From: Gemmatimonadota bacterium
GTDB taxonomy: Bacteria > Latescibacterota > UBA2968 > UBA8231
Assembly (NCBI GenBank): GCA_009840005.1
Contig: VXOR01000068.1
Location: forward strand, 24,087-88,086
DNA length: 64,000 bases
Direction of reading: 5' to 3'
Part shown: positions 31,768-40,624 of the stretch, piece by piece
How the letters are laid out: the number at the start of each line of letters is the position of its first letter
Numbering within the stretch: position 1 is the stretch's first letter
Position numbers and translations under genes: made by a program
The notes under the pieces: model-generated
What the model was told of the DNA's origin: nothing
What the model saw: the letters and a program-made list of their open reading frames with translations, nothing else
Database searches by the model: none

Positions 31768-33342
31768 TCACATTCCCCAAATATCGATCTCGACCCCGCT
31801 GTCTGCTGTCCGGCGGTCGTGAAACACTTTGTCCGCCCAACGCCGCCCTTCGCGCCGGTCGAAAATCACCAGATGACCCGCCTCGGCCGCACACCGATCG
31901 ATGTACTCCGCGGTCTGTTCCAACCCTTCGGCGATGGTCTGCTCCAAGCTCTTGTGCAGCACTTTGCACTCGACGACGAACCGCTGCGTCTGCTTCCCTT
32001 GCGGCCACACGATCAACAAATCTGTCCGACCCCGACCGAGACCGTATTCGCGCTCGATACGGCTTCCACTGTTGACGATGCGCTGCAAAAATGCCTGCAA
32101 CAGCAACTGCGGCCCGGCTTCTTTGTACTCGAATCGTTCGACCCAGTGCTCCGAATGCTCGCGGAAGAACGCTTGGAACGCCGATAGCAGCTTGACCATA
32201 TCCAAGCCGCCGGCCGCATCCACATACCACGCCGTTTCCTGCTCAAACTCCTCTTGGATCACCCACGTCAGTTCGCGCGGCACTACCTCAGCGTAGATCG
32301 GATTGGCCATGCGCGGCGGACGATCTTGCGCCACCAACCCCAGATCGCGCACATACTCCAAGTCGCGGTCGGCAAAGCGGCGCACCTCGCCACCGCTCAA
32401 CAGCGGCTCGACTACCCGCCGCACCTGCGCCTCCTTGAGCTTGTCGGCCAACTGATCCAGATGCGTCTCGCGCCGTAGGATGAGTTGCTCTTGCGCGGCG
32501 AGGATGGCCTCGGTAGCTACCGGACGGTGCCACGTCTCGGCGAACTCACCGGCAAAACAGGCTTCGTCGGCCAGCGCGTTGACCAGCCACGGCTGCCCTT
32601 GGGTCTGCGTCCAAATCGCCTCCAGTGACTCGGCGGTGAACGCTTGGCCGGTCTCCTCGGTATGCTGACTTAGCAGCGCGAGCACCTCCTCCGGTGAAAA
32701 ATCGCCCAGACGCAGAGACCGCGCCTTGATGTTGAACGCACTGCCGCCGGTGATGATGGCACTCTCCGCGGTCGATTGGATGCGATAGTCGCGCACGTCG
32801 CGTACCCCGCACAGCACCACGCTTTGCGGAAACTCCCCAGGACGGCGGTCGTACCCAGCGCGCAATTGCCGCAGCACCGACAGCAGGGAATCGCCCATCA
32901 AGGAATCGATCTCGTCAATCAGCAGGACCAGCGGTTTTGTAGCCGCTTCCGACCAGCGCGTCAGGCCCTCGCGCAGGGCTGCGTGCGGGCCGTACTTCGC
33001 CAAAATGTCGGGCCAAACCGGATCGAGAAACTCGTCGCCTATGGAACGCGCCCGGGACGCCAACTCACCCAAAATGGTGCGTATCACCTGTTCCACATCT
33101 TCGCGCCCGGCTTGCCCGCCTTCCACGTTGACGTACACGCAGCGATAGGTCACTTCGGCGTTGAGCAGGTCGCGCAAGGCCAGCAGCGCCGAGGTTTTGC
33201 CCGTCTGCCGCGGCGCGTGCAGCACGAAGTAGCGTTTGTCGCGGATGAGCCGGCGCACCGCGGTGAGGTTCAGCCGCTCCAAGGGCGGGATGCAGTAGTG
33301 ATCCTCGGCCACCACTGGACCGCTCGTGTTGAAAAAACGCAT
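31768..33342 (-). CDS. AAA-ATPase with C-terminal PD-(D/E)XK-like domain
   Basis: This is a 524-residue protein. The N-terminal AAA domain has Walker A LHAPRQTGKTSALLAL (GKT at 48-50), Walker B KPLVLLIDEID and a sensor region VVLCGVRDVRDY. The C-terminal ~150 residues hold a nuclease-like core GRGRTDLLIVWPQG...RFVVECKV, with the D...ECK signature of PD-(D/E)XK folds. Similar two-domain AAA-like proteins are frequent and uncharacterised in FCB and anaerobic genomes. It is only 6 bp past the stop of the MalG-type permease gene, in the operon line, but its function is probably unrelated to transport. Confidence 0.8.
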   Translation of the reverse strand: MRFFNTSGPVVAEDHYCIPPLERLNLTAVRRLIRDKRYFVLHAPRQTGKTSALLALRDLLNAEVTYRCVYVNVEGGQAGREDVEQVIRTILGELASRARSIGDEFLDPVWPDILAKYGPHAALREGLTRWSEAATKPLVLLIDEIDSLMGDSLLSVLRQLRAGYDRRPGEFPQSVVLCGVRDVRDYRIQSTAESAIITGGSAFNIKARSLRLGDFSPEEVLALLSQHTEETGQAFTAESLEAIWTQTQGQPWLVNALADEACFAGEFAETWHRPVATEAILAAQEQLILRRETHLDQLADKLKEAQVRRVVEPLLSGGEVRRFADRDLEYVRDLGLVAQDRPPRMANPIYAEVVPRELTWVIQEEFEQETAWYVDAAGGLDMVKLLSAFQAFFREHSEHWVERFEYKEAGPQLLLQAFLQRIVNSGSRIEREYGLGRGRTDLLIVWPQGKQTQRFVVECKVLHKSLEQTIAEGLEQTAEYIDRCAAEAGHLVIFDRREGRRWADKVFHDRRTADSGVEIDIWGM

Positions 33343-33348
33343 GGTGAG

Positions 33349-34188
33349 TTATCCCTTTACGGCACCAGCCGTCAATCCTTGGACAAAATACCGCTGCAAT
33401 CCGACAAAGAGCGCGATTGGCGGCAGGCTAAAAATCAGTGATGCGGCGAATAGCTGGTCGTATTTATTGACGTATTGTCCTAAAAACGCGGCGCGCAGCC
33501 CTACCGGAATGGTCAGGGCCTGCGATTTGGTAAACACAAAAGCGAACAAAAATTCATTCCACGAAAGCAAAAAGGCAAAAGTCCCCACTGCCACGATCGC
33601 CGGTGCGGCCAGCGGCAGGACGATTCGGTAGAGTAACTGGAGGCGGTTGCAGCCGTCGATGAGCGCGGCTTGCTCTAGATCGGTGGGGATGGCGCGGAAA
33701 TAGCCGTTGAGCAGCCAGGTGCAAAACGGGATGGCAAAGCCCGTGTAGATCAGCACCATGCCCACGTGCGTGTCGAGTAAGCCGAACGAGCGAATCACCT
33801 GAAAGAGCGGGATGAGGATCGAAGAGCCGGGCAGCATTTGCGACATCACTACTACCATCAGCAACAAGGTATTGCCGCGAAAGCGGAAGCGGGCAAAGGC
33901 ATAGGCCGCGCAGACGCTAAACGCGAGGGCGATCAGGGCGGTAGAAAGGGAAATCACCATGCTGTTGGCAAAGTACTTCACAAACGGCCCGGTGTCCCAC
34001 ATCTCAATGTACGCGTGGAAGGTGAGGGAGCGGGGGAAGACCAGCGGTGGGGTGCGGGTCATCTCGGACAGGGGGCGCATGGACGTGGTCACCACCCATA
34101 TCAGCGGCATCACCAGCGCGAGCACAAAGACCGAGCCTAAGCCGTAGGCGAGATAGGCGCGGACCTTTTCTTGGGTTTTAATTCGCAT
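33349..34188 (-). CDS. MalG-type sugar ABC permease
   Basis: This is a 279-residue permease with six hydrophobic segments. The cytoplasmic EAA loop is LEQAALIDGCNRLQLLYRIVLPLAAPA. The C-terminal KYFVQGLTAGAVKG is the family's usual end. It belongs to the CUT1 class with the MalF-type gene at 37051-37950, but the two genes are separated by 2.9 kb holding two ankyrin genes and an Rpn-type nuclease gene, which is not the normal adjacent arrangement. No MalK/MsiK ATPase lies in the window, so an ATPase encoded elsewhere must serve it. Confidence 0.9.
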   Translation of the reverse strand: MRIKTQEKVRAYLAYGLGSVFVLALVMPLIWVVTTSMRPLSEMTRTPPLVFPRSLTFHAYIEMWDTGPFVKYFANSMVISLSTALIALAFSVCAAYAFARFRFRGNTLLLMVVVMSQMLPGSSILIPLFQVIRSFGLLDTHVGMVLIYTGFAIPFCTWLLNGYFRAIPTDLEQAALIDGCNRLQLLYRIVLPLAAPAIVAVGTFAFLLSWNEFLFAFVFTKSQALTIPVGLRAAFLGQYVNKYDQLFAASLIFSLPPIALFVGLQRYFVQGLTAGAVKG

Positions 34189-34253
34189 CGCTTAGCGAGC
34201 CTTTGCTAGTAAGGGCGTTGAGAGGGTGTTGGTCTTCGCGCATATATCTCCGA

Positions 34254-34760
34254 TTATCTCCGGCCGCCATAACGACTCAACAAAGCAACCGTCTCGTGAG
34301 CATTGTTCATCTCCGCAATGCACAGCGGCGTCCGGCAATATTTGTCCTTGGGGTTGACGTCGGCACCGTGCTTGAGTAAGACCTCAGCGGTCGCAACAGC
34401 ATTGGTCAACGCTGCATAGTGCAGCGGCATTCGTCTATATTTGTCCTTGGCGTCGACATTGGCTCTGTACTTGAGCAATATCTTTGCCGTTTCAACAGCA
34501 TTCCTCCGCGCCGCCCAGTGCAGCGGTGTCTTGTCATCCCTGTTCTGAGAATTGACATCAGCTTTGTGCTTGAGTAAGACCTCGGCTGTCGCAATAGCAT
34601 CTGCCCACGCTGCATAGTGCAGCGGCCTCCAGCTTTCGTGATCCATCACCTCGACATTGGCCCCTTGGTTAAGCAATACTTTTACCGTCTCAACATCATT
34701 GTCCCGCGCCGCCCAGTGCAGTGGCGTCCGGCCAATTTGGATGGATTGTCCTCCGCTCAT
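34254..34760 (-). CDS. Ankyrin-repeat protein (short)
   Basis: This 168-residue protein starts at ATG 34760 behind GGAGA. It consists of four to five ankyrin repeats of 33 residues (GRTPLHWAARDNDVETVKVLLNQGANVE, WRPLHYAAWADAIATAEVLLKHKADVN, KTPLHWAARRNAVETAKILLKYRANVD and similar). There is no signal peptide or anchor, so it is either cytoplasmic or a fragment of a longer exported protein. Ankyrin repeats bind proteins and are enriched in bacteria living with eukaryotes. It is a neighbour and probable relative of the larger lipoprotein at 34896-35816. Confidence 0.85.
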   Translation of the reverse strand: MSGGQSIQIGRTPLHWAARDNDVETVKVLLNQGANVEVMDHESWRPLHYAAWADAIATAEVLLKHKADVNSQNRDDKTPLHWAARRNAVETAKILLKYRANVDAKDKYRRMPLHYAALTNAVATAEVLLKHGADVNPKDKYCRTPLCIAEMNNAHETVALLSRYGGRR

Positions 34761-34895
34761 CTTGTTTCTCCTATTGGGTCGTTGTGTCTAGTTAGATTGA
34801 CGGCTTGGTTGGGGACCACTTTGACCGTTTTTCCGCTTGAAATATGCTCATAGCAGGTTCTGGTTAAGTGAAAAAATCAGCTCATTAACTATTCG

Positions 34896-35816
34896 CTATT
34901 CGTTCCCAGAATGGCTTAGCATATAACGGCGCAAAAAAACTGCCATCTCGTGAGGCGCTTTGTCTATGGGCGTTTGGCCACCTTTGCTCTTGGCGTTGAC
35001 ATCGGCTCCGTGCTTGAGCAAGACCTCGACTGTCGCAAAAGCATTCTTTCGCGCCGCGAAGTGCAGCGGCGTTTGACCATCTATTAATAACTTGGCATTG
35101 ACATCGGCTCCGTGCTTGAGCAATACTTCCGCCGTCTCAACAGCATTCCCTAGTGCCGCCCAGTGCAGCGGCGTGACGCCATCTCTGAGCTTGGCATTGA
35201 CATCGGCTCCGTGCTTGAGTAAGACCTCGACCGTCGCAAAAGCATTCTCCCGCAATGCCAAGTGCAGCGGCGTCCAGTTGCCTCCGCTGTTGACAGCGTT
35301 GACATCGGCTCCGTGCTTGAGCAATACTTCCGCCGTCTCAACAGCATTCCCTGATGCCGCCCAGTGCAGCGGCGTGACGCCATCTCTGAGCTTGGCATTG
35401 ACATCGGCTCCGTGCTTGAGTAAGACCTCGACCGTCGCAAAAGCATTCTCCCACGCTGCCAAATGTAGCGGCGTCCGAAAATTTGTGTCCTTGGTGTTGA
35501 CGTCGGCTCCCTGCTGGATCAGGGACGCAGTCAGCATGGGCAGGTTACGTTTTACTGCAAAGTGTAGGTCCATCTTATTCGGAGATGGCCAACGGCCCGA
35601 CTGGACAAAAAATTCTTGTCGTTCCTTCTCGGTTTGCTCGGCTATCAGTCTTGCTTTTTCTGCTTCGAGTGCTTGCTGCCGTTCCTTCTCAGCCTGTTCA
35701 GCGGCCAATCTTGCTTTTTCTGCTTCAAGTGCCTGCCGTTGCTTCTCGGCTTCCGTGTCGCAGCCGAGGCTCCCGAATGCCAAGGCCGCAACGAGTATTC
35801 TCCACATCATAGCCAT
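34896..35816 (-). CDS. Ankyrin-repeat lipoprotein with coiled-coil linker
   Basis: This is a 306-residue exported lipoprotein: signal plus lipobox GSLGC with Cys19, then a charged coiled coil (about 22-68, EAEKARLAAEQAEKERQ repeated), then about six ankyrin repeats (about 80-295). The DNA repeats behind the ankyrin units are almost identical in places (35093-35270 and 35290-35460 share long runs), pointing to recent internal duplication or recombination. The anchored, rod-plus-ankyrin design suits a surface or periplasmic binding role. Its ~33-residue repeats are like those in the short gene downstream. Confidence 0.88.
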   Translation of the reverse strand: MAMMWRILVAALAFGSLGCDTEAEKQRQALEAEKARLAAEQAEKERQQALEAEKARLIAEQTEKERQEFFVQSGRWPSPNKMDLHFAVKRNLPMLTASLIQQGADVNTKDTNFRTPLHLAAWENAFATVEVLLKHGADVNAKLRDGVTPLHWAASGNAVETAEVLLKHGADVNAVNSGGNWTPLHLALRENAFATVEVLLKHGADVNAKLRDGVTPLHWAALGNAVETAEVLLKHGADVNAKLLIDGQTPLHFAARKNAFATVEVLLKHGADVNAKSKGGQTPIDKAPHEMAVFLRRYMLSHSGNE

Positions 35817-35929
35817 CTCTTGTCTCCTTGAGGAAGGGCGTTGAGAGGTTATTGGTCCGTACTCATAGCATCTTACGACCGAATTACGACTAAAATCAGC
35901 CCTTTTTCGTATCCTGGATCAGCAGGTCT

Positions 35930-36862
35930 TCACTCGGCGGTCATCTCATCCAACAAGCGCGTGAACTCGGCGAGCTCCGCCACCTGTATGGCGGCGCGCA
36001 GCAAGGCTTGAAGTTGCTCCACCGCTTCAATGCCCGCCAAGCGTCCCGACAACGCCTTGGCCACATCCGCATCAAACCGAAGCGCCAAGGCTTCTTGGAT
36101 GCTTTGCCGAAGCCCTTGCTCCAGCCCTTGCTCCAGCCCTTCCTCTCGTCCCTGCTTCAGCCCTTCCTCATGCCCCTGCTCTAGTGCTCGCTTGCGCAAA
36201 GACTCAAGTAACGGAAACTCAGTCATGATCTCCTCCGATATAAGAGAAAAAACGGTTGATTCCTCGCATACCAACGAACTCAACGTCCCCATGTGCGCCA
36301 ACACACTATGCTTAACGGCATGAGATATAGCTAACTCCTCGGTCGTCTCCACACACCGACGCAACCACGCATCCACATCCATCCCTTTAGGACGCCTCAT
36401 CAGCGGCGTAAACGGCAATACTCCCACATTGCCCGACGACAAATACGCCATCCCATCCAGCGCAATCAAACGGATCACCTTATAGCGCAGCAGCACCTCA
36501 AAGCCCGTATGCTCCTGAATATAATGCCCCGGATCGCGCCGCCCGGCCTCGGGACGTAGGTAGATCACATAGGAAAACAGGGGCAAGCCGTACTCGGCAA
36601 TGCAGCGTCCCATATAGCCGGCCATGCGGCGCGGCATGGGCACGGCCGTGCTATCGGTAGTTTGAAACTCGCAATGCACTAACGCCTCCTCACCTTGGAT
36701 TTGCACGTGCAGCAGGCTGTCCATCACCTGCGTCTTGACGGTGGGTTGCTCCGGGTTGAGCGTATCCAGTAGCTGCACCTGTGAGTGCCCCAGCAGGAAG
36801 GTCAGAAAGCCTTGCGGATGGGTGCTGAGCAGGGATTTGGAGACGCTGTCAAATTCGGCCAT
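35930..36862 (-). CDS. Rpn-family putative nuclease/transposase-like protein
   Basis: This is a 310-residue protein from ATG 36862, behind AGGAGAACG; the frame extends open to 37576 over a repeat and the MalF gene but is not coding there. The PD-(D/E)XK-type core is LLHVQIQGEEALVHCEFQTT (the E-x-Q signature of the family). The C-terminal part has the typical Gln/Gly/Glu-rich repeats (EQGHEEGLKQGREEGLEQG) found in RpnA-type and DUF4351-type proteins. Rpn proteins are DNA nucleases that promote recA-independent recombination; natural role unclear. It sits between the MalF and ankyrin genes and may be linked to the insertion that splits the transporter operon. Confidence 0.82.
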   Translation of the reverse strand: MAEFDSVSKSLLSTHPQGFLTFLLGHSQVQLLDTLNPEQPTVKTQVMDSLLHVQIQGEEALVHCEFQTTDSTAVPMPRRMAGYMGRCIAEYGLPLFSYVIYLRPEAGRRDPGHYIQEHTGFEVLLRYKVIRLIALDGMAYLSSGNVGVLPFTPLMRRPKGMDVDAWLRRCVETTEELAISHAVKHSVLAHMGTLSSLVCEESTVFSLISEEIMTEFPLLESLRKRALEQGHEEGLKQGREEGLEQGLEQGLRQSIQEALALRFDADVAKALSGRLAGIEAVEQLQALLRAAIQVAELAEFTRLLDEMTAE

Positions 36863-36877
36863 CGGTCCGTTCTCCTG

Positions 36878-36955
36878 AGAAGCGTTCTTAAAACTCGCGT
36901 CGGGCGATAGATGTATTCGTGGCCACGGACCACGGCGAATTTTAAGACAGCTTCT
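36878..36955. repeat. Short inverted-repeat element (AGAAGC family)
   Basis: AGAAGCGTTCTTAAAACTCGC (36878-36898, with one base differing from the family) and GCGAATTTTAAGACAGCTTCT (36935-36955) form an imperfect inverted repeat around 36 bp. The right end is close to the AGAAGCTGTCTG ends at 560-723 and 10.1/10.8 kb. It lies just upstream of the Rpn-type gene in the 188-bp gap. Confidence 0.5.
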
Positions 36956-37050
36956 AAGAGAGTGGACGCGATGTAGAGAAATATATCCGATTGGCAGACC
37001 AAGACAAAGGCATAGCACAGCCCACCGAGCCCCTTGGCATCTGACGATTT

Positions 37051-37950
37051 TTAATCGCCGTCCCGCCGCTCCTCGCGGAAGAGCACGCGGATGAAGACGA
37101 TGCTCAGCGCCAGCAAAAAGAGCAGCAGAATCAGCGCCGCTGCCGCGCCCTTGCCGAGCCGCAGGTGCTCGAAGGCGATGCGATAGACCGTAATCGGCAC
37201 CACCTGTGTGGCCTTGGCCGGGCCGCCTTCGGTCATAATGAAGATCAGCGCGAAGTCGTTGACCATCCAGATGGTGGCGAAGAGGAAGACCACTCCGATT
37301 ACGTGTTTGAGCTGCGGCAGCGTCACGTGGAAGAAGCGCCCGAACACATTGGCTCCATCGACGTGCGCGGCTTCGTACAGCTCGGCGGACACGCCCTGCA
37401 AGCCCGCCAGCAGCATGATGGTGATATAGGGCATGAAGCGCCAGACATTGGCCACTACCACTGCGCCCATAGCCGCATCTGGCTGCGCCAGCCAGGGGAC
37501 ATTGGCGTCGATGAAGCCGAGGCTTAGGAGCGTGTGATTGACGAGGCCGAAGCTGTCGTGGAAGAGCCAGCGCCACATGTAGCCGGTTACGACCGGAGCG
37601 ATGGCCCAGGGGATGAGCAGAAAGCCGGTAAAGACCGGCCGATACTTCTTGATTTCGTTGAAGATCAACGCCATCCCCAAGCCCAGGACGAAAGCGACCG
37701 GCAGGGAATAGAGCGTAAAGCGCACCGAACTCCAGATGCTGTTGACAAAGGTGCGGCTGCCGAAGAGCTTGGCGTAGTGAGTCAGGCCGATGAACTCGTC
37801 GCCAGCGCCGCGAAAGAGCTTCACCTTGTACAAGCTCATGATCAGGTTGCTGAACACCGGGTAGAGAATGACGACCGCCAAGACCAGCAGGGCCGGCAGC
37901 AAGAAATAGTACGGCGTCAGATTTTTGCGCAGCGCACCGCTAGTAATCAC
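37051..37950 (-). CDS. MalF-type sugar ABC permease
   Basis: This is a 299-residue permease that begins at GTG 37950, overlapping the binding-protein stop by 11 bp. It has six membrane segments, the CUT1 EAA loop LYEAAHVDGANVFGRFFHVTLPQLKHV, and conserved IPWAIAPVVTGYMWRWLF and FIMTEGGPAKATQVVPITVYRIAF. It pairs with the MalG-type permease at 33349-34188. The latter is displaced by the ankyrin/Rpn insertion; the two may still be made from one transcript if the insertion has no terminator. Confidence 0.9.
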   Translation of the reverse strand: MITSGALRKNLTPYYFLLPALLVLAVVILYPVFSNLIMSLYKVKLFRGAGDEFIGLTHYAKLFGSRTFVNSIWSSVRFTLYSLPVAFVLGLGMALIFNEIKKYRPVFTGFLLIPWAIAPVVTGYMWRWLFHDSFGLVNHTLLSLGFIDANVPWLAQPDAAMGAVVVANVWRFMPYITIMLLAGLQGVSAELYEAAHVDGANVFGRFFHVTLPQLKHVIGVVFLFATIWMVNDFALIFIMTEGGPAKATQVVPITVYRIAFEHLRLGKGAAAALILLLFLLALSIVFIRVLFREERRDGD

Positions 37951-39208
37951 TCAATACCTCGTTTACTTCTTCGGCGGCAAAGTCCAGCGCTTCCTTGGGG
38001 CTTAGCGAGCCGGTCAGTGCCATGTTGACTGCGTCGGCAATGTGCCGCTGGATTTGGGTGATCGCCGGATGCCCCGGCCAGCCCAGCCCATTGGCCCCGG
38101 CTGTGGCGAGCTGGTCCAAGTCGATGTAATCGGACTGTACGCCTTCGGCATAGGCTGACTTTAGCGTGGGAATGCCGCCCATGGTGGGGTTGGGGTTGCG
38201 CCAGACCGGATGGTCCAAATCCAGCGCCTTGACCACTTCCCAGGCTTCGTTGGGAACCTTGGTGTAGCCCGTTATAGCAATCATAATTACGTCGAGCAAT
38301 GTCCGCGATGAATGCGGCCCGATGTGCTCTGTAGGAGTGGGAATTTGCGCCAGCGCCAAATTGTTCAGATCGAAGTCGTAGTTGCCGTGGACGATATCCT
38401 GCCACCACGGCCCCTCAATCGACAGCGCCGCCTTGCCAGTTGACCAGTGCGCGGCGTTCTCGTCGAAGCGATAGGCCGCGCTGCCGGCTGGCAAATAGCC
38501 CTTGTTTTTCATCTCCATTAAAAACTCCAGCGCCGCCTGTCCGGCCGGGCCGTTAAAGGCGGCGGCCGACCAATCCTCGTTAAAGACGCGCCCGCCCGCT
38601 TTGTACAGCAGCGGCAAGAAGCGGTAGGCCGTGTCCAGATTGACGCCCCCAGGCATGGTAAAAGGCTCGATCCCCGTGCCCGCGAATTTTGGGCCGAGCG
38701 CCAGCATCTCGTCCCAGGTCTGGGGCACTTCGAGTCCCATCCGCCCCATAATGTCGGTATTGACTGCCAGCACGAAGGGCAGCATGGTCACTGGCAGACC
38801 GTAGTGCTTGCCGTCGTATTCGACCAGTTCCCAGACGTTGTCGAGGATGCGTTCCTTGACTTGGGGGAAGTCGGGAAAGTTCTCCAGTGCGTACAGTCCC
38901 CCCAACTCGCCGAACTCCACCGAGTACTTGTGATGCACCCGCACGATATCCGGCCCATCGCCGACGATGGTGGTGCTGATCAAGCTCTCGCGTTGCGTCG
39001 CCCAGTCGCGGAACTCCAGCTCGATTTGGATATCGCTGTGCGCGGCGTTGAAGTCGGCCACGGCCTGTTGTACCCATTCGCGCAGACCCGGCACGCCCCC
39101 GAATTCCCACAGCACCACTGTGGTCGGCTCGCCGGGACGCGGGCGGTCGTCGCCTCCGCAGGCTATCAGGCCGACAAGGAGTGGAAATAGTATTCGTTTC
39201 AAGTGCAT
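37940..39208 (-). CDS. Sugar ABC substrate-binding lipoprotein (A)
   Basis: This is a 422-residue extracytoplasmic solute-binding protein of family 1 (MalE/UgpB type). The signal sequence MHLKRILFPLLVGLIAC leaves Cys17 as lipid anchor. Typical parts are VVLWEFGGVPGLREWVQQAVADF, PDIVRVHHKYSVEFGELGGLY, YGLPVTMLPFVLAVN, TWDEMLALGPKF and AALSIEGPWWQDI. It is about 60 percent identical by eye to the protein at 39227-40510, only 18 bp away, so the operon carries two tandem binding proteins for one permease pair, which would widen the substrate range. It is translationally coupled to the MalF gene. Confidence 0.9.
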   Translation of the reverse strand: MHLKRILFPLLVGLIACGGDDRPRPGEPTTVVLWEFGGVPGLREWVQQAVADFNAAHSDIQIELEFRDWATQRESLISTTIVGDGPDIVRVHHKYSVEFGELGGLYALENFPDFPQVKERILDNVWELVEYDGKHYGLPVTMLPFVLAVNTDIMGRMGLEVPQTWDEMLALGPKFAGTGIEPFTMPGGVNLDTAYRFLPLLYKAGGRVFNEDWSAAAFNGPAGQAALEFLMEMKNKGYLPAGSAAYRFDENAAHWSTGKAALSIEGPWWQDIVHGNYDFDLNNLALAQIPTPTEHIGPHSSRTLLDVIMIAITGYTKVPNEAWEVVKALDLDHPVWRNPNPTMGGIPTLKSAYAEGVQSDYIDLDQLATAGANGLGWPGHPAITQIQRHIADAVNMALTGSLSPKEALDFAAEEVNEVLSDY

Positions 39209-39226
39209 ACGAACAGCATGCGCAGA

Positions 39227-40510
39227 TCAATAGTCCTCCAAAATTTCGTCCACTTCCTCGGCCGCTTGGTCGAGCGCCTCCTTGGGGGACAAGGTACCGC
39301 TCAGCGCCATATTGACTGCGTCGGCCATCAGCCGCTGGATCTGCGTTACCGCTGGGTGGCCCGGCCAAGCTAAGCCGTTTTGTCCAGCCGCAGCTAGCAC
39401 CTCGGCGTTGATGAAATTCGACTCGATTCCCGGTGCATAGGCGATCTTCTGCGTGGGGAAGCCCAGCATCTCAGCGTTGGGGACGTGCCACTGCGGGTCG
39501 TCGAGCCACAGGGCCTTGATCACCGTCCAAGCCTCCTCTGGCGCTCGGGTATAGCCGGTGATCGCCACCATGACCAAGTCTAGCAGGGTACGCGGCGGAT
39601 GTGGTCCGAGCGGCTGGGCTGGCCCGGGTAGCCGGATCAACTGCAACTTCTCCTCCACTGGGAAATCGTAGTTATTGGACGCGATGTGCTGCCACCACGG
39701 CCCCTCAATCGACAACAGCGCTTTCTCCGTACACCAAGTCGCCGCGTTTTCGTCAAAGGCGTAGGCAGCACACGCCGGTGGCATAAAGCCCTGCTCCTTC
39801 ATCGCCACGAGGAACTCCAACGCCGAGGTCCCGGCTGGGCCGTTAAAAGCGGCCCGCGTCCAGTCCTCGTTGAACACTCTCCCACCCGCCTTGTAGAGCA
39901 GCGGCAAAAAGCGGTAGGCTGTGTCTTGGTTCAGCCCCGCTGGCATGGTGAAGGCGAAAAGCCCCCGCTCCTTGAGCACCGGCCCCAGCGCCAGCATATC
40001 CTCCCAAGTCTGGGGTACTTCCACCTCGTGCTCGGCCAATAGCGCCTTGTTCACCGCCATGATAAAGGGCAAAATCTGGATGGGCAGCCCAAAGTGCTGG
40101 CCTCCGTACGCGACGTGCTCCCACAGATTGTCGAGAATCCGCGCTTTGACTTGGGGAAAATCCGCAAACCGCTCCAGCGCGTACAGCCCGCCCAACTCGC
40201 CAAACTCCACTGAGTACTTGTGGTGGACGCGAATGATATCCGGCCCCTCGCCGGCAATCGTCGAGGTAATCAGGCTTTCCCGCTGCGTGGCCCAATCCCG
40301 ATTCTCGTAATCGACGTGGATGTTGTCTTGTGCGGCATTAAACCGGTTCACTGCCTGCCGCAACCACCGATCCTGCTCCTCTACTCCTCCAAACATCCAC
40401 ATTGAAATCTGCACTGGCTTGCCGGGCACTCTTTCTCGGTCGGTCGTGCAGCCGCTAGCAAGCAGCGCCGCTAACGCGCAAAAGCTCCATATCGCCATTG
40501 TATGTTTCAC
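39227..40510 (-). CDS. Sugar ABC substrate-binding lipoprotein (B)
   Basis: This 427-residue family-1 solute-binding protein has signal and lipobox LLASGC (Cys21, counting from GTG 40510; the ATG five codons in is an alternative start). VQISMWMFGGVEEQDRWLRQAVNRF, PDIIRVHHKYSVEFGELGGLYALERF, GPWWQHIAS and the C-terminal AVTQIQRLMADAVNMALSGTLSPKEALDQAAEEV are collinear with protein A. It is the first gene of the Mal-type operon. The two binding proteins are paralogs from a tandem duplication; each may bind a different sugar. Confidence 0.88.
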   Translation of the reverse strand: MKHTMAIWSFCALAALLASGCTTDRERVPGKPVQISMWMFGGVEEQDRWLRQAVNRFNAAQDNIHVDYENRDWATQRESLITSTIAGEGPDIIRVHHKYSVEFGELGGLYALERFADFPQVKARILDNLWEHVAYGGQHFGLPIQILPFIMAVNKALLAEHEVEVPQTWEDMLALGPVLKERGLFAFTMPAGLNQDTAYRFLPLLYKAGGRVFNEDWTRAAFNGPAGTSALEFLVAMKEQGFMPPACAAYAFDENAATWCTEKALLSIEGPWWQHIASNNYDFPVEEKLQLIRLPGPAQPLGPHPPRTLLDLVMVAITGYTRAPEEAWTVIKALWLDDPQWHVPNAEMLGFPTQKIAYAPGIESNFINAEVLAAAGQNGLAWPGHPAVTQIQRLMADAVNMALSGTLSPKEALDQAAEEVDEILEDY

Positions 40511-40624
40511 GGCGGTTTATAGTAGCCAAAGCGCCAATGGCCCACAATACGGACCGCGCCCGCTGGACACGTCTGGCCGTATTACTTACTAATGAGAGCC
40601 AACACTCACACCCCAACATGGCTT

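Noticed and set aside
36958..37050. A hydrophobic frame (GLGGLCYAFVLVCQSDIFLYIAST) on the minus strand upstream of the Rpn-family gene.
   Set aside because: No start codon or ribosome site, short, and leads into the repeat element. Could be a membrane-protein scar but evidence is too thin.
35930..37576. A 548-codon minus-strand frame including the Rpn-family protein.
   Set aside because: Sequence before 36862 is an inverted-repeat element and an antisense shadow of the MalF-type permease. The ribosome site AGGAGAACG marks the true start at 36862.
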